Origin: Fennellomyces sp. T-0311
Lineage: Eukaryota; Mucoromycota; Mucoromycetes; Mucorales; Lichtheimiaceae
NCBI GenBank assembly: GCA_025266875.1
Contig: JALLLT010000007.1
Location: 124,001 to 188,000 of the forward strand
DNA length: 64,000 bases
Direction of reading: 5' to 3'
Every line of letters starts with the position of its first letter. Positions within the stretch are counted from its first letter, which is position 1. A program made the position numbers and the translations under genes. A model generated the notes under the pieces. That model saw only the letters and a program-made list of their open reading frames with translations, did no database searches and had not been told where the DNA came from. Positions 12,480-24,031 of the stretch are shown in pieces.

Positions 12480-12830
12480 AATAATGTCAAAACCTTTGAG
12501 CGCATTCTCTGGTTAAAGGATACACTGAAGCTAAAAGCAAAGCACTTGAGCGTATGCAGGATGCATTATGATTTAAAAGTCGCGGAGATACATATATACT
12601 TGGAGAATCCATGATGTCAACACGGATATGCATTGTCGGACAAAGCACTCATCTTTGGTCTCTTTTAAACATCAAGCAAAGTGACAGACGCAAGGAAACG
12701 ATCTTTTAGTAAACACAATGCTCGTATTCAAAGAAAAAGGGACTGAAAGTATACGTACACTTTCGGTTGCCATTGTTGCACATGCCTGGAAGCACGGTGA
12801 TACGAAACGCCACCTATTCAGGGCGTAACG
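12480..12830 (+). pseudogene. Degenerate HET-gene fragment
   Basis: DNA just downstream of HET copy 1 resembles an internal part of the same gene (about 11,250-11,560). It contains GAAGCTAAAAGCAA, then ATGATGTCAACACGGAT, TCATCTTTGGTCTCTT and ACATCAAGCAAAGTGACA in the same order as the intact gene. Reading frame is broken by several indels and a TAG. It covers only the region from the IEDPKDFDRMDWL equivalent to the NQVLYHAH equivalent. The first bases of this fragment also follow copy 2 at about 49,150, so it probably predates the duplication. Confidence 0.75.
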
Positions 12831-12948
12831 CATGAAGAGCTCTCTTTTTCCCTTTTCCAACAAAAAAAAGTTTCCTGGCACCCCGCTATGCAGTCCTACG
12901 GTAATGTTCCAGCGCAACAATTCACAGCCTAAATCTCAATCCAGAGCG

Positions 12949-13590
12949 TGTGGTGTGCGGCCCATTGCTTCGGTACATTGGCATTGACTACGGTACACGG
13001 ACTTACCGCAATGCGTGCCTGCTTCTTGCGCCAACCGACCGTGGAGCTCTGCAACTGCAAGTGCAGTTACGCAATAAGCACAATGCGACACGCGATTTTA
13101 GCATTCCAGGCGAAAAGTCGGGTTCCTTTCGCAGCCAGTACCATTTCTGGTGATACGAATTGCGCCTTCCACTTGAGCCCACCAGTCAGGTGGTGATATA
13201 CTGGAGCGAGACATTCGGACTGCAAGAATTCTATTTGCCAGCATACAGCGAGTCCATAAAATTCATGTTCTACTCATACAGTGTTCTCTCTGATATTCCA
13301 CAGGAGACGAAGGTCAAATTTGGTGACGAGGAACCGCCACTGTGGCAAGACGTGCTTGACCGGCACAACGTTTTGCCTTTTCATATCATGTTGGGTGGTG
13401 GAGACCAACTGTGCCAAGGTAAGCTGGTGAAGGAGTAATTTACGAAGCCGTGGACGGTCGAAAAGGACCCAAAGAAGCGTCTGGCGACAACGCTGAACAG
13501 TGAGATGTGCGAAGACTTGAAGCACTTTTCCTTCTAGAATTACATGAACCTTTTCAGGGTATATGATGAATTGTACCTGATTTTGTCAAG
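12949..13590 (+). pseudogene. PhoD-like phosphatase fragment with nonsense codons
   Basis: One continuous frame reads VVCGPLLRYIGIDY, QYHFW, then TGA at 13151, then YELRLPLEPTSQVV, YWSETFGLQEFYLPAYSES, LWQDVLDRHNVLPFHIMLGG and GDQLCQGKLVKE. It then meets TAA at 13436 and TAG at 13535. The HIMLGGGDQL block and flanking sequence recall the fungal PhoD-like metallophosphatase family (metal-dependent phosphoesterases), from memory of that family. Neither end is complete: no start ATG is evident and most of the catalytic domain is missing. The TGA at 13151 replaces a position I would expect to be Arg (CGA). The TAG at 13535 replaces a likely Trp (TGG). Both are C-to-T type changes. Confidence 0.7.
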
Positions 13591-13599
13591 GTGAGGGTG

Positions 13600-14290
13600 G
13601 TGGTAAAATAGGCCTAAGGAAAGTCCAGTGATTACAAAAGCATATGCTACTATACCATCCGTGAATATGTGGGACGATCATGTGGGTTGCTCGACGTATC
13701 GCACATCAGTCTGCTATATACTACCATATATTTCACACTTTTCTCTAGCATTCTTTGCGATAGCTATATTCAACTCTTGTTTGATATCTAACAGACATAT
13801 TTTTATCCCCCACCCCATGGCACGCCTGATCAGTTGTCCCTTGAGAGACTTTTCCCGCCGCTCGTACTTTTAATAAGGAAGAGCAACCAGCCTTTATTCT
13901 TCTAAATGTATGGAGCTGGCACAATGCAGATTTTTCAGAGAATTCTTTCGGACAATGGTGCTCGGCGACTCTATATTTTCGGGGCAAACTCTTCAATAAC
14001 GACTTCTTCGGATGGATCCCGTAAAGCGATTCAACTCATCCCATGTGACTTCTCTATGGCTGCTAATGTCGCACAACCGTAACCATCGAAATCACCTCTG
14101 AATCAAAGTAGCTGCTATGATGGAGCAATAAACGAAGCAAGGAGTGGGTTGATCCGATGACTTTCAGTACAGAATCCATTAGTCCGAACCCTGATAAACT
14201 CGCTCCTTCGTCACAAGTGTTGCTGCTGCCGAAAGCAAGTGCTCCAATTGATAGCTACTGCTAGCTGCCAAGGCGATAAGCAAGTACCAT
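13600..14290. other. No gene seen
   Basis: AT-rich sequence between the phosphatase relic and the transposable element. No coding-like frame found. Confidence 0.4.
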
Positions 14291-14291
14291 A

Positions 14292-15006
14292 CAGTGGAAC
14301 CCCGCTTTTTGCACATGCGGGTTTACCCTCAAATTATGTGCAAAAAGCGGGGGTGTGCAAAAAGCGAGGTTGTTACACGAAGGGAAATATAATATCCGCT
14401 AGTTAGTGTCAGCCAATAATATGTAGTAGAGCGCAAAATTGATGATAGTATATAAGCTCAAATAACTTAGCAAGCGTTCCTCCTTCTCTTATTCCTTTTA
14501 TTTAACATACCACTAAAAGAAAAGCCTAGAATTGAGGAAAAACATAAGGAAACCATCATTTCATGCTTTTCTGAAAGAGAATGAGCCAACATATCAATTA
14601 AGATTATTGACGTTATCAATTGGGCCCGTATAGTTGGTCACAGAAGGCTGATATGATTGCTGGTGTCCTTAATATTTTGGATGATTTAGAGCACAGCGAG
14701 CTTATGGAGGAGCTGAACAAAGTCTGTGATGATTTCCGTAAAAAGCATCAGATGCACCAATCAGCACCGAGTTTTTACATTTTTTCTGGAAAACTCTTAG
14801 AGCCGAGTTCGAATTTCATAGCCCGCTATCGGATCTGAGCTATATAGGATAAGCGGGAAAAATGCACACCATGAATTTTGGTGTGCAAAGTGCAAAAAGC
14901 GGGGGATGTGCAAATTTTCTTAAGTGAAGAGCGGGTTTACCTGAGAATTATGTGCAAAAAGCGGGGGTGTGCAAAAAGCGGGGGTGCAAAAAGCGGGGTT
15001 CCACTG
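14292..15006. mobile_element. pogo/Tc1-type non-autonomous DNA transposon
   Basis: The element is 715 bp and flanked on both sides by the dinucleotide TA (14290-14291 and 15007-15008), the target duplication of Tc1/mariner/pogo elements. Its ends are perfect inverted repeats beginning CAGTGGAACCCCGCTTTTTG and continuing CAC. Further copies of a GTGCAAAAAGCGGGGG-type motif lie inside both ends as subterminal repeats. The interior has a 72-codon frame from 14620 (MGPYSWSQKADMIAGVLN...) with no recognisable transposase catalytic triad, so mobility would depend on an enzyme encoded elsewhere. Two smaller elements with related ends are at 32377 and 35339. Confidence 0.88.
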
Positions 15007-15319
15007 TATGTCGTTTATTCATTTGCATAATCGTTCGGAGAGTCGCCCTAGGAAGAAATGTATTCATCATGATATAAAGTTGGCAATGGATTTCAGTGAC
15101 ATTGTGCTGACCAGTGTGATGCACGTATCTAGACCAGTGTAACCCTGCACAGCGATACTGACCTCAAGTATTTCAGAAATGGGGGTTGGGCTAATAATTG
15201 TCGACTGCAGCCTCGATATACTGTATATGACCAGGAAGCGAGTGTTCGTGTAAATTAAGCAAGTTGAGCGTGTCGGCAAAGTGTTTGGCTTTGTTTGGGT
15301 GGAAATCTCCATTATTTCC

Positions 15320-15960
15320 ATTCATTTTGCTGACCGGTGTATCTGAAGCAGATTATACAGCGTTGTGAAAATGACATCATTTTCGGCTTCCTCTTCATCT
15401 ACTTCGTATGGAACCTAGAAAACCTCATCTCTCCTTCAATAAATTCGAAAATCTTGCGGCTACGCAGTGGTAATTCTGAGCGATCGTTATTGACATAGCT
15501 CTTCCACCAGAAAATGTCACCAGAAATGCCATTTTTCGTAAACTCGTCTCTTTCGCGATAATCAATGTCATTGAATTCAATATATTCGATTTTTGGATAC
15601 AGTAGCTGCAGCGTGCGAGATGGCGAATCCAGCATTTTCTGCGGTTGTCTGAAACCACACTTGAGTACCTTTCCGGAACTGAACGTGCCTGATCGCGATC
15701 TATCCCGTGCATTGACAAGGTCGTCAAGAGATCGAATCGGACAGCTCTTGGTATTCTCAGTCTTTTGATCTCTCGTCTGGACCCTCGGTATCCTTGTAGC
15801 CAATTTTATACATCTTGCTGCCAGAAGATTGACAATACAATGCACGTCGCTGTGAAAGCGTTGCAAGAATAGCATGTGTAATGGATAAATCCATGAACGT
15901 GGGTGTAATCTCGACTGTGTGTAGATCTTCCGTTATACCTTCATTCACCGTCTCCATGAA
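15320..15960 (-). pseudogene. Frame-broken gene remnant, unidentified
   Basis: Minus-strand coding-like blocks lie in three different frames. An upstream block at about 15,960-15,760 contains ITEDLHTVEITPTFMDLSI. A central block at about 15,780-15,430 contains YPKIEYIEFNDIDYRERDE, GDIFWWKSYVNNDRSELPLR and IFEFIEGEMRF. A downstream block at about 15,405-15,320 contains EVDEEEAENDVIFTTLYNLL ending at a TGA. The change of frame near 15,415 has no room for an intron. No family was recognised. A live gene with unusual introns cannot be fully excluded. Confidence 0.4.
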
Positions 15961-16329
15961 CCATATCCGACTTATCAGCAGGCAACGGGAACATGCTAAT
16001 AACTTATTAGTATATTGGCTTGTTCTTGGACTGCGTGCATGTGTAGCAGTGGTTCGAATTCCCTACTTCTCGCTTGACACCCTTGATACCCCCTGCATTG
16101 CAGTGGATGGTGACTTTGGATAGTCCTATTTACATTTAGATTATTTGATGATAGGTTGCCTTGCTTTCCTCGCCCGCATTGACGGTGATGACTGTTCGTC
16201 CCCTCGATTGCACAGAAGCCCAAGAGCTGCGTGATGATGATTCCCTCTGGAAATAGAAAATAAAGTGTGGTATTGCTTAACGAGAAACGTCTTTCGAATG
16301 ACGAGACTAAAAATAAGATTCTCATTTAT

Positions 16330-17400
16330 TGAGGAAAACTACTCTCTATTTATAATGACGATGAGTCGGGACGGAGAAGATGAATACTTTTGTCTAATAG
16401 TCCGAAGATCCATATTATTACCGAGTCTCTAGTTACCTTGCCGTCTAATATCAATGAGGTCGAAGGTCATACAGATCCTTAGTTAACGAAGTTGCCCTGT
16501 ATAATCCGAGCCTGGTGCCCCATCACATTCGGATCGCCTGAGGTCCGTCAATTAATACCACTCTAATCGATATTTCGAGTAATTACCGTGACCATTCCGT
16601 TTCAAGTATACTTTCGGCAACTAAATACGAGCTTAAGTGATCATAAAGCATTACATGTTCAAACCGAGAATATCAGGCTACGTGGTATAATGGACACTTC
16701 GGTTATCTAGGGTATGTATTCGAATAATACGGTCACCGCTATAGTTAAAGTGATATTCTCCGTCAGGCTAAACCTCAACCACTACGTATAACGAATTATC
16801 ACTACATTGCGTTGAAGTTAAGTCAAATTGGTAGATAATATTCACCATTGTATAAAGTGTCACTATAACGGGCGGTGACTGTATAATATGGGATCGGTGC
16901 GTATAGCACAAGATACTATTTTTACTTGCCTTCAACAAGCAACATGCCTATTTTTGTAATGGGACTTGATCGATCAAGATCATATATAATGGTCCTGCCT
17001 ACTACGTACCCTCTGCAAGATTCACGAAAGACTTCTTTTGTCTACTTTTACACTGGATTCTTCACTAACATAACTGTACTATAGTAACTTTCCACGCATC
17101 ATATCCAGCAACTCCCCTACCATAGTACAATTAATTATATAGCGCCATTCCATATTGCACTAATAGCACACATGGCACAAACCAACAATACATATTGTAG
17201 GAACACTGCATATCACCATAGCAATATCTGCATCGTAGCAGCAGCCCGCACCTTCGCGACCTGCCATGCCACATGGAACTACTCTGTTACTGTACCATCT
17301 GCACCGTTCGCCCATCTTGAACTTCCACCATCATAACCCCTCCTACACCGTGTACCCTATTCTGACCGAGTCCATCTGCACGACGCCGATACATTGGGGG
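16330..17400. other. Gene-free AT-rich region
   Basis: Stops are dense in all frames. No tRNA, repeat arm or transposon end could be recognised by eye. The stretch to about 16,900 has a distinctive, evenly mixed composition, possibly an old repeat copy, but I have no second copy in this window. Confidence 0.4.
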
Positions 17401-17428
17401 AAAAGGTACAATTTATAAAAAAAAAGCT

Positions 17429-17908
17429 CTACTGACCATTCTTGAGATCGGGCATTCTAAGCACTACTTTGGCTTCATTCTTGGCATGTTTGCGAATCAT
17501 TTCCAAGACCGGGCTATCCTTCAAGTATTCTGGAACCGTCTTTTTGTCCGTGGCCCAATAAAAGATATCCCAATCAGGTTCATCCAATAACTTGTCATAT
17601 TGCTGCAGCTGCTCCATGGTAAAGTCTTTGAGGTACTTGCTTGCAAATGTCGAAAGCAATAGATCGGTTTCAAGGATGCCACGCTTACGCGACTGGTATA
17701 CCAAACGTGCGCGCTTCTTTTCCAAAGGTTCATTGGGACGTGGGATCGGTGGCAGGTTTGGATAAGGGCTATCAAGTTCCATTTGTGGTGCATGTCGGAT
17801 TCCAAGATCGGGATATGGATCCTCGCTCTTTCGTTTCGTTGTCAAACAGCGGATTGTAGGGCGTGCTCGCAATGTCTGTGTTGTGTGTCGTGCGATTCCT
17901 CTAAACAT
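17429..17908 (-). CDS. SDHAF2: Succinate dehydrogenase assembly factor 2 (SDHAF2/Sdh5), mitochondrial
   Basis: A 159-aa single-exon gene. The family promotes covalent attachment of FAD to the SDH flavoprotein subunit in the mitochondrial matrix, needed for complex II. The N-terminus [20 protein letters not shown] is basic and hydroxylated, as expected for a presequence. The core shows the family signature: [18 protein letters not shown] (about residues 74-91), then [20 protein letters not shown] (about 107-126). The frame is open for 45 further codons upstream, but MFRG is chosen because it begins the presequence and the upstream stretch has no targeting character. The C-terminal five residues overlap a possible splice donor, so the end is slightly uncertain. 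Confidence 0.95.
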   Translation of the reverse strand: MFRGIARHTTQTLRARPTIRCLTTKRKSEDPYPDLGIRHAPQMELDSPYPNLPPIPRPNEPLEKKRARLVYQSRKRGILETDLLLSTFASKYLKDFTMEQLQQYDKLLDEPDWDIFYWATDKKTVPEYLKDSPVLEMIRKHAKNEAKVVLRMPDLKNGQ

Positions 17909-18185
17909 GTTTTTGTGTATGTAAAACGGGTTGTGCGGGGGCTGCCACCTCCGCAATCCCAAATATATAAGCGCTAGTGGATCTCCGATCACGCTATGAC
18001 ACTTTTTCCTCTGTGCGTTCAAACAATGACGTTTTCGTATCATAGATCGAAACTCGTCATTGAAGATAAAAGCATGGTATGCAGTACCTCTGCAGATTTT
18101 GTGGATTGCTTAAACAGGTGTATTTACGGTAAACGGTGTAGATAGGTTTTGAACGTGGTTTTTTTCTACGTTTGCCACGGTCGCC

Positions 18186-18314
18186 ATGATTAGTCACCGT
18201 CGGGTTTTACGGGTTGAAGTGACAGCCGAGGAGTGTAGTACGCGGCTGGAACGGGCGTTGGGTTTAAATCAATCGTGGCGGGCGGTGATGCTTTCGGTTT
18301 TGGTAGAGGTATGA
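18186..18314 (+). CDS. Possible small ORF or first exon divergent from SDHAF2
   Basis: A 42-codon frame begins MISHRRVLRVEVTAEEC and ends at GTATGA, where GT could be a splice donor. GC content is higher than the surroundings and the frame starts about 280 bp from the SDHAF2 start, in the divergent position. No homologue is recognised and no downstream exon could be found, so this is weak. Confidence 0.2.
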   Translation: MISHRRVLRVEVTAEECSTRLERALGLNQSWRAVMLSVLVEV

Positions 18315-18334
18315 GAGTGCCTCAACGACGAGAC

Positions 18335-18720
18335 TTAACTCGGTTGGATTTCTTTGTCAAATGGTGGCAGCGGAGGTAACAAGTCATCCACCTGGCTCTC
18401 GGTGCTGATTTCCTTTTCACTGTTACTTTTTTCCGTGATCGGCTTTCGACGGACATAGAACAACACAGCACCGAGGGTCAGGGCAATTTAACACGATTAC
18501 GTACTGCACTGTCAAAACTTACGCCAACAACGACACCTGCGACAATACCGGCAATGGCACCACCTGAAATGCCACCCCCACTTGGATCGTCCTCGTGGCG
18601 ACCGGGACCTACATAGGTGTCGATCTATGCCCGTGAACCTGTATCTAGTACTTGACAATCAAGACGCTTGGATATTGGCGCCGATGCCAACCATCACAAA
18701 CATAGGGTGAGAGTGATCTG
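18335..18720 (-). pseudogene. C-terminal remnant of a kelch-type single-pass membrane protein
   Basis: On the minus strand a block with HSHPMFVMV is followed, after a frame change, by VLDTGSRA, then a TAG where Trp is expected, then IDTYVGPGRHEDDPSGGG. Next comes a glycine/valine-rich transmembrane segment (ISGGAIAGIVAGVVVG), a putative intron with donor GTAAGT but no clean AG acceptor, and a cytosolic tail VLFYVRRKPITEKSNS... to TAA at 18335. Fungal kelch-repeat membrane proteins often end this way (propellers, GGGxSGGAIAGIVxG transmembrane helix, RRK tail). The family call is inference from this tail. Only the end of the gene remains, and it carries a nonsense codon, a frameshift and a damaged splice site. 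Confidence 0.55.
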
Positions 18721-18729
18721 GAAAAACAG

Positions 18730-19315
18730 TTGTATCAAAAGAATGAGTTTAAGAAGTATCGGGAAAGTTTGTATATGCGTACCTGAATGTGCAATTGAGG
18801 GCTAGCAGCTGCACTAGCGCTAAGTTTGACAGAGACTTACGTCGAGAATTCGCCACCACTTTCGATTGGCGCCAAGAATTTGCTTCCTCATCGTATGCAA
18901 TTGTTGATCCTTCAGTTGACTGTAAGGTATGACATCCACGCCTCTGCCGACGATAATTGCTTTAACTTTATCGAAGAGCTGCCACGGTGAACAGAAAACT
19001 GAATAGTTACGACAGGCATATCGCATGGAAGATTCTTGTACTACAATAAGGAGCATCATATATGCTTCTTTTGTAAGCTGCTTTTCCGCAAGTGCCGATC
19101 TTTGTCTCTTTCATACTTTATTTCTATGCGACAAAGTCAATCTATTACATGAATATCAATATAGTTGAAATGCACATTGCGAAAAGAGCACCTATGACAT
19201 TTCTTTTCTGCGCCACTTGCACTGTCCAAGCATGGTGAGACAGCCCTACTTTCATCAGATATACTTTTCTGACCACCCGCGTGCGCACATGAGGTGAACG
19301 CAAAGGCCTTTGCGC
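18730..19315. other. No supported gene
   Basis: A short minus-strand block at 19,060-18,825 (containing VKAIIVGRGVDVIPYSQLKD) is coding-like but isolated, with no recognisable family. It may be another relic. Confidence 0.3.
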
Positions 19316-21508
19316 TTAAAATTCATTATCGTATTTTCGCAATACTTGGAAAAATGGGCTTGACATGATGAATGTTGATTCTACCACCAGAAACTGGGGG
19401 TCAAAGTATGCAAGCTTTTCGGCTGCATAGTCCCCAAACTCGTAGGTGGTTCTGATCGCTTCGTTCAGCTCCAAGTGCGTCAACGAGGTGCTGGTTTCCA
19501 CCAGTTCTTGCAATCCGCTGTGGTTTAATTTTGGGCAATTCTGAAGTCGCACGTGACGCAGATTCGGGATGGTCGCTAGCTGTTGGAGCGTCTTGTTGGT
19601 CACTATATCCATATCGGCCAGATGAATTCTTACAAAGGTTACTCGGTTCTTCATTTTCTTGATGAAATGACCGAGTGCAGCCTGCGATACGGCATTACAG
19701 TATTCCAATTCCAAGCCACGTAGTGTGGGGATTTGTGCTAGGGTCATCAAGACCTTGTCCGTGACGAAATCGCCGGCAAGCGCGACGTATTCCAGATGAG
19801 ATGTGCTTCCGAGTTGAACGTGTTTGTCGAATAGTCGCAATAGACTTGATTCTTTTGCTCGCTTATTTTCGTGTAGTTCCAAATATTTCAAGTTGCTTAA
19901 TGTCGCCAATGCATCCAAGATATCGTCGTCGAGAAAGTCCCAGCAATTGAGAATATGTACCGCACCAAGATTGGGGGCGTTTCGGATAATCGATGCAACG
20001 TATTTCTGTGATAGTTTGTCACCGATTGTGCATTTGAAACTGTACAAGCACGGCATGTAGAACTGTTGTGGATTGCCGCCGAATATCTGTCTAAACTCGT
20101 GATCCTCGTGGTTGAATGAGCAAAAAAGGTCCTGCAACGTTGGGCTGGCTCGCTTCAATATGCGTGCAACACCGGGCCACGGCATGGGTTCTTCGGCAAC
20201 GTCCTTCATCAAGTGAATTCGTCGCAGTTGGCCTGGTGTTTTGGGGAGTTCCGGTGAAAATGTGATAGGAAAATGATCTTTGGCGGCATCGCTCATGCCT
20301 TCGCTTTCACTCATATGATAGGAGAGTTCTTCGATTTTTGGACAGCATCGATTGACAATATCGAGCACGTGCGCGTAATGACAGTTCAACACCCTGAGCT
20401 TTTTGAGCTTTGGACATTGTTTCAGTATGACTTCGAGATCTCCCAATGGAATTCCTTCGTCGCTGGATGTGTCAATCTCAAGTTCCGTAAGCTTGTATTC
20501 ACCGGTTGCATTGCTAGGTTCTTGACATGGATGCCATGTCGCCTCGGTTCTATATCTAAGTTTGACGAGGTTGGGACATGCTGCCATGGTTTCAGTAAAC
20601 GTAGGAGGATCTTGTTTAGTATTGATTGTTGTATCAAGTACAGTCAGCGTTTTGCCGACTTTTTTCAATGCCGAAAGATACAGGTCCCGATTCACTTGCT
20701 GTACCCCAGGCAGTGTTATTGCTACCCGAAAAGAAAGTTAGTTGTCGCAAGAGATATATTAAAGGACGCCTTAGCTCCTCTTCTACGTACCCAATATTTG
20801 CATAGCTCTCATGTTTGGAAAGTGACCTTGCACCATCAATGGGAAGAAATCATTGGGGAAAACGTGCATCACAAAGGTTTCGATATGTTGACCAACAAAC
20901 GGCAGCATTTTCCGCAAAGTGCCGGATCGAAAGCCTGCTCCGGAAAACAAGGTTGACTCGGTCAGTTGCCAGATCTGACGAGTGCCCATAATCTTGGTAC
21001 GCCACACTTTGGAAACAGTAGTACAGTTCATGCGATCACCCGTCGAGATATATTCGAAAATGTTGGCTGTTATTTCGGTTGGTAACAAAGTCACCCAGTC
21101 GATACGAATATTGACGTGTTCCTTGGCGACTTGAATATGCTTCAGCACCTCATTTCTTTCATCATCGTCAACGACATACGCCTGTGCTTTTTCGTAATAT
21201 TGGATGGCCTTTGCTGAATCGCCTTGAGCTTCGTACACTTGACCGACACAAAGGTTGCCTCGTCTGTGGTGCTTTTTGATGCGTACGGCATCGCGCAGTG
21301 CCTCGTGCAATTTACACGTCTTCAGGTAGGCCGTTATTCGAAGATTATAAAAGTCAACCGCTTTCGCATCGTCACCAATGGTGGTGATCGCTTGTGTTGC
21401 TTTGCCGATCGCCTCGGCATAATTGGCTTCTTGAATGGCAGCGGTAATGGTGGCCAGTTCATTGCGCAGTTCTGCAGGTAGATCGTTGGGATCGTGCTCC
21501 GAGATCAT
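19316..21508 (-). CDS. TPR / F-box / leucine-rich-repeat protein
   Basis: Two exons (20791-21508 and 19316-20721, with a 69-nt intron) give 707 aa. The N-terminal ~120 residues form TPR-like helices: ITAAIQEANYAEAIGKATQA, YNLRITAYLKTCKLHEALRD, and GQVYEAQGDSAKAIQYYEKA. An F-box follows at about 143-185 (LLPTEITANIFEYISTGDRM, then KVWRTKI). The rest is an LRR array with repeated CPxLxxLxLxxC units such as CPKLKKLRVLNC, LSNLKYLELHENK, IPTLRGLELEYC and IPNLRHVRLQNC. F-box proteins recruit substrates to SCF ubiquitin ligases through Skp1, and the TPR+F-box+LRR order recalls yeast Dia2. Orthology to Dia2 is not claimed, because such genes are expanded in Mucorales. The start at 21508 is the ATG before the first TPR helix. 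Confidence 0.88.
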
Positions 21509-21849
21509 TTTGTTTGTCCAGAAAATAGCGCGTTGCGGAACTAACACGAAATGCCAAGCAAACAAAAGTGGAAGTTGCTTTTTTAAGCGACCGATCAAGT
21601 GGCAAAACTATCTTCTGTGCAACCTGCTGCATGCCTTTCGTTTGAGCAATGCAGGGTAGCAGCCTAAATGTTGTCTTGGTCATAGCAAAAGCGTTCCGAA
21701 CATCACTACGCTTCAACAACAGTGATACGATATGGCGAAAAGTCATCGAACCTGGATATCGCACATAGTAATTGGAAGATTTGGCAAAATAATGCCATCC
21801 TAAATAAAATGGAAGTATTCCTTGGGTTACTTCCTTATTTTTCATAGTA

Positions 21850-24030
21850 GAAAAGTGAGGAAAAGAGGGAAGAAAATATTTTTTTCTGTAGAGTGCATTT
21901 ATTTATGTGCGTTACGTGAGCTGGTACAGTGAAAAATATTTATACAACAATTGATAAGAAGCGAAATAGCTATGGTCTATCCGGACAACTTTTGAAGCGT
22001 CACTATTTGAAAGCCGTCTTTGGCTTTTTCACACATTTCTTCCCTTGAAATACGTTCTACATATAAGAAAATTCTTTCTTGGTTTCCCCGTTTTCTACTA
22101 AACAAAAATGGGCGCTATGCAGTAATTTCATAAGCAATGGTGGTTGCTTCGTCAAGTTACCAAAGAAAGTTGAATAAGCCTTGTAGACGAATTTCTACCT
22201 GGAGGGTAACATCCGTTATTGAGGCACTGTTCAGTACCCTTCTATCTGCAAAGCAATAAAACTGGTACCATTCTGTCGAAAATGTGCCAGTATAACTGAA
22301 CATTAAGATCCTTAGATGGCTGGTTTGCAATATTGTAAGCGAATACAAAATAGTACTAACTGCTCTCTACTTGAAATAGAGCATCTTGATAGACTACGTA
22401 TTAAGATGCATCTTTCTGTCCGCGCATCGTGTTTATTTTTGTATCGATAAATTTTGAAGTGAAAAGGCGAATGTTTGCGCAAAATGATGCTTTTCGTTTT
22501 CCTGTGAAACGCCTTACTTGAAGCATTGGAAAGTATGAATAGAATTATCGTGGCGTATCTGGTTACGTACTTGATGTTGTCACATGTACAGTAATGACCT
22601 TTCTTAGCGGGCTCTCTGCGGTAATAATGATGTTGCCGCTGCGTTCATTTCAGGTTGCAGAAATAATCTGAAAGACTGGATGCATGTATATTCATTGGCA
22701 GGAGGATATGATAATAAAAGGCAGCATAAAACTAAGAAAAGCTTATATAAAATTGAAGTGTCCGAAAGGCGGAGGTGTCAGGTTCTTTATAAACCAGAAG
22801 AATAGGATATTCATGCGGAAACAGACTATTGCGGGCCAATAATCGGGCAAGACAGAATATTTATGTGTTAAGGCCGTTAACAAGAGTCGCGCTCTATTTA
22901 TGTTTGACTGGGCCGTCGTAAGTATTGTCGCACCTTACGTATGATGGTCGAAGCAATCTGTCTTCCAATTGCTATTTGAGGAGCATTTCCCTTATCAAGC
23001 CAAGCCTTATTTGTGAACATCACTGTCTTTTTGAACCAGTCATGAAACAAAAGGACTATTAGATGCTTGAGCTTTTTACATTAGAGTTTCCGTTCATACG
23101 TATTTAACGCGGTATTGCATCAGATCACTTCTTAATCTCTACATGTAAGCAATACTGGCATGGTCATTGATAACCACAAAAACAAAAAATAAATATATAT
23201 TACGTAACCCAAGTTTGGCTAGCTTCCGTGTTGTTGTGCAAAGCTCATATACAGAGGACTATTTTTTTTTCAAAAAAATGGTTTTTGGCTAGAAAGGTGC
23301 ATCCTTCCTGCGTTCAAAATCTCGCCAATGTTCACATTTCAAAAAGTAAAGCGTAATGTACGATGGTGTTAAGAAAAATATTAATCGGGTAGTAGTAAGA
23401 GGCCATGCAAAATTATTGATTCGGAAATCTAACGATACATAGCGCGTTCGTTGTTCTGAAAATAATGAAATACATCGCAGAAGAATGAGTCTGTTATGCT
23501 CTTATGTAATGCAAAAAAATGTCTTCACTAGTATAAGGATACTCAAACAGATTCCACAAACAATACTATCACTGCGAATATCATTAAATAATTTGTAGGC
23601 ATATCTCCATTATCAAAGCAAAGAATGTGTATGTAGAACGATCATAATGAGAATGACAAAGTATATCCCATTGACGAATAAAGCCATTGTTATTTTAGCA
23701 CTGAAAATGAGAACGCAACCATAGCTTTGCTGTAAGATAGCAAAACAATGATAGCATTAACTCGTTAATATTTTCTGTTCAAATGTGTCCAGGCATCACC
23801 TGATACTGCTAATGATCATTGTATGATCACGCACAGTTGATGCTAGTCTTGGATATTTTTTATTTGCTTTGAAACGTATTAACACGATCTGATGGCTATT
23901 GTTGTAAAAATAAATGCCTTGATGGCATAAGTATTCGAAATCAACGTGTAGTATAGAGCACCGTATATTTATATAACTGTGCGAACAAAGCTCATCGAAG
24001 CATATGCTCAACACTGATTATACATATACT
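21850..24030. other. Gene-free AT-rich region, 2.2 kb
   Basis: No frame longer than about 70 codons with coding character. Poly-A/T runs are frequent. No transposon ends or RNA genes were recognised. Confidence 0.5.
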
Positions 24031-24031
24031 A

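Noticed and set aside
16030..16080. tRNA-like B box (GTGGTTCGAATTCC)
   Set aside because: The flanking bases do not pair into a T-arm, and no acceptor or anticodon stem could be formed.
17909..18043. 45-codon upstream extension of SDHAF2
   Set aside because: [20 protein letters not shown] is a typical presequence. The upstream part has no targeting character and probably lies in the promoter/leader.
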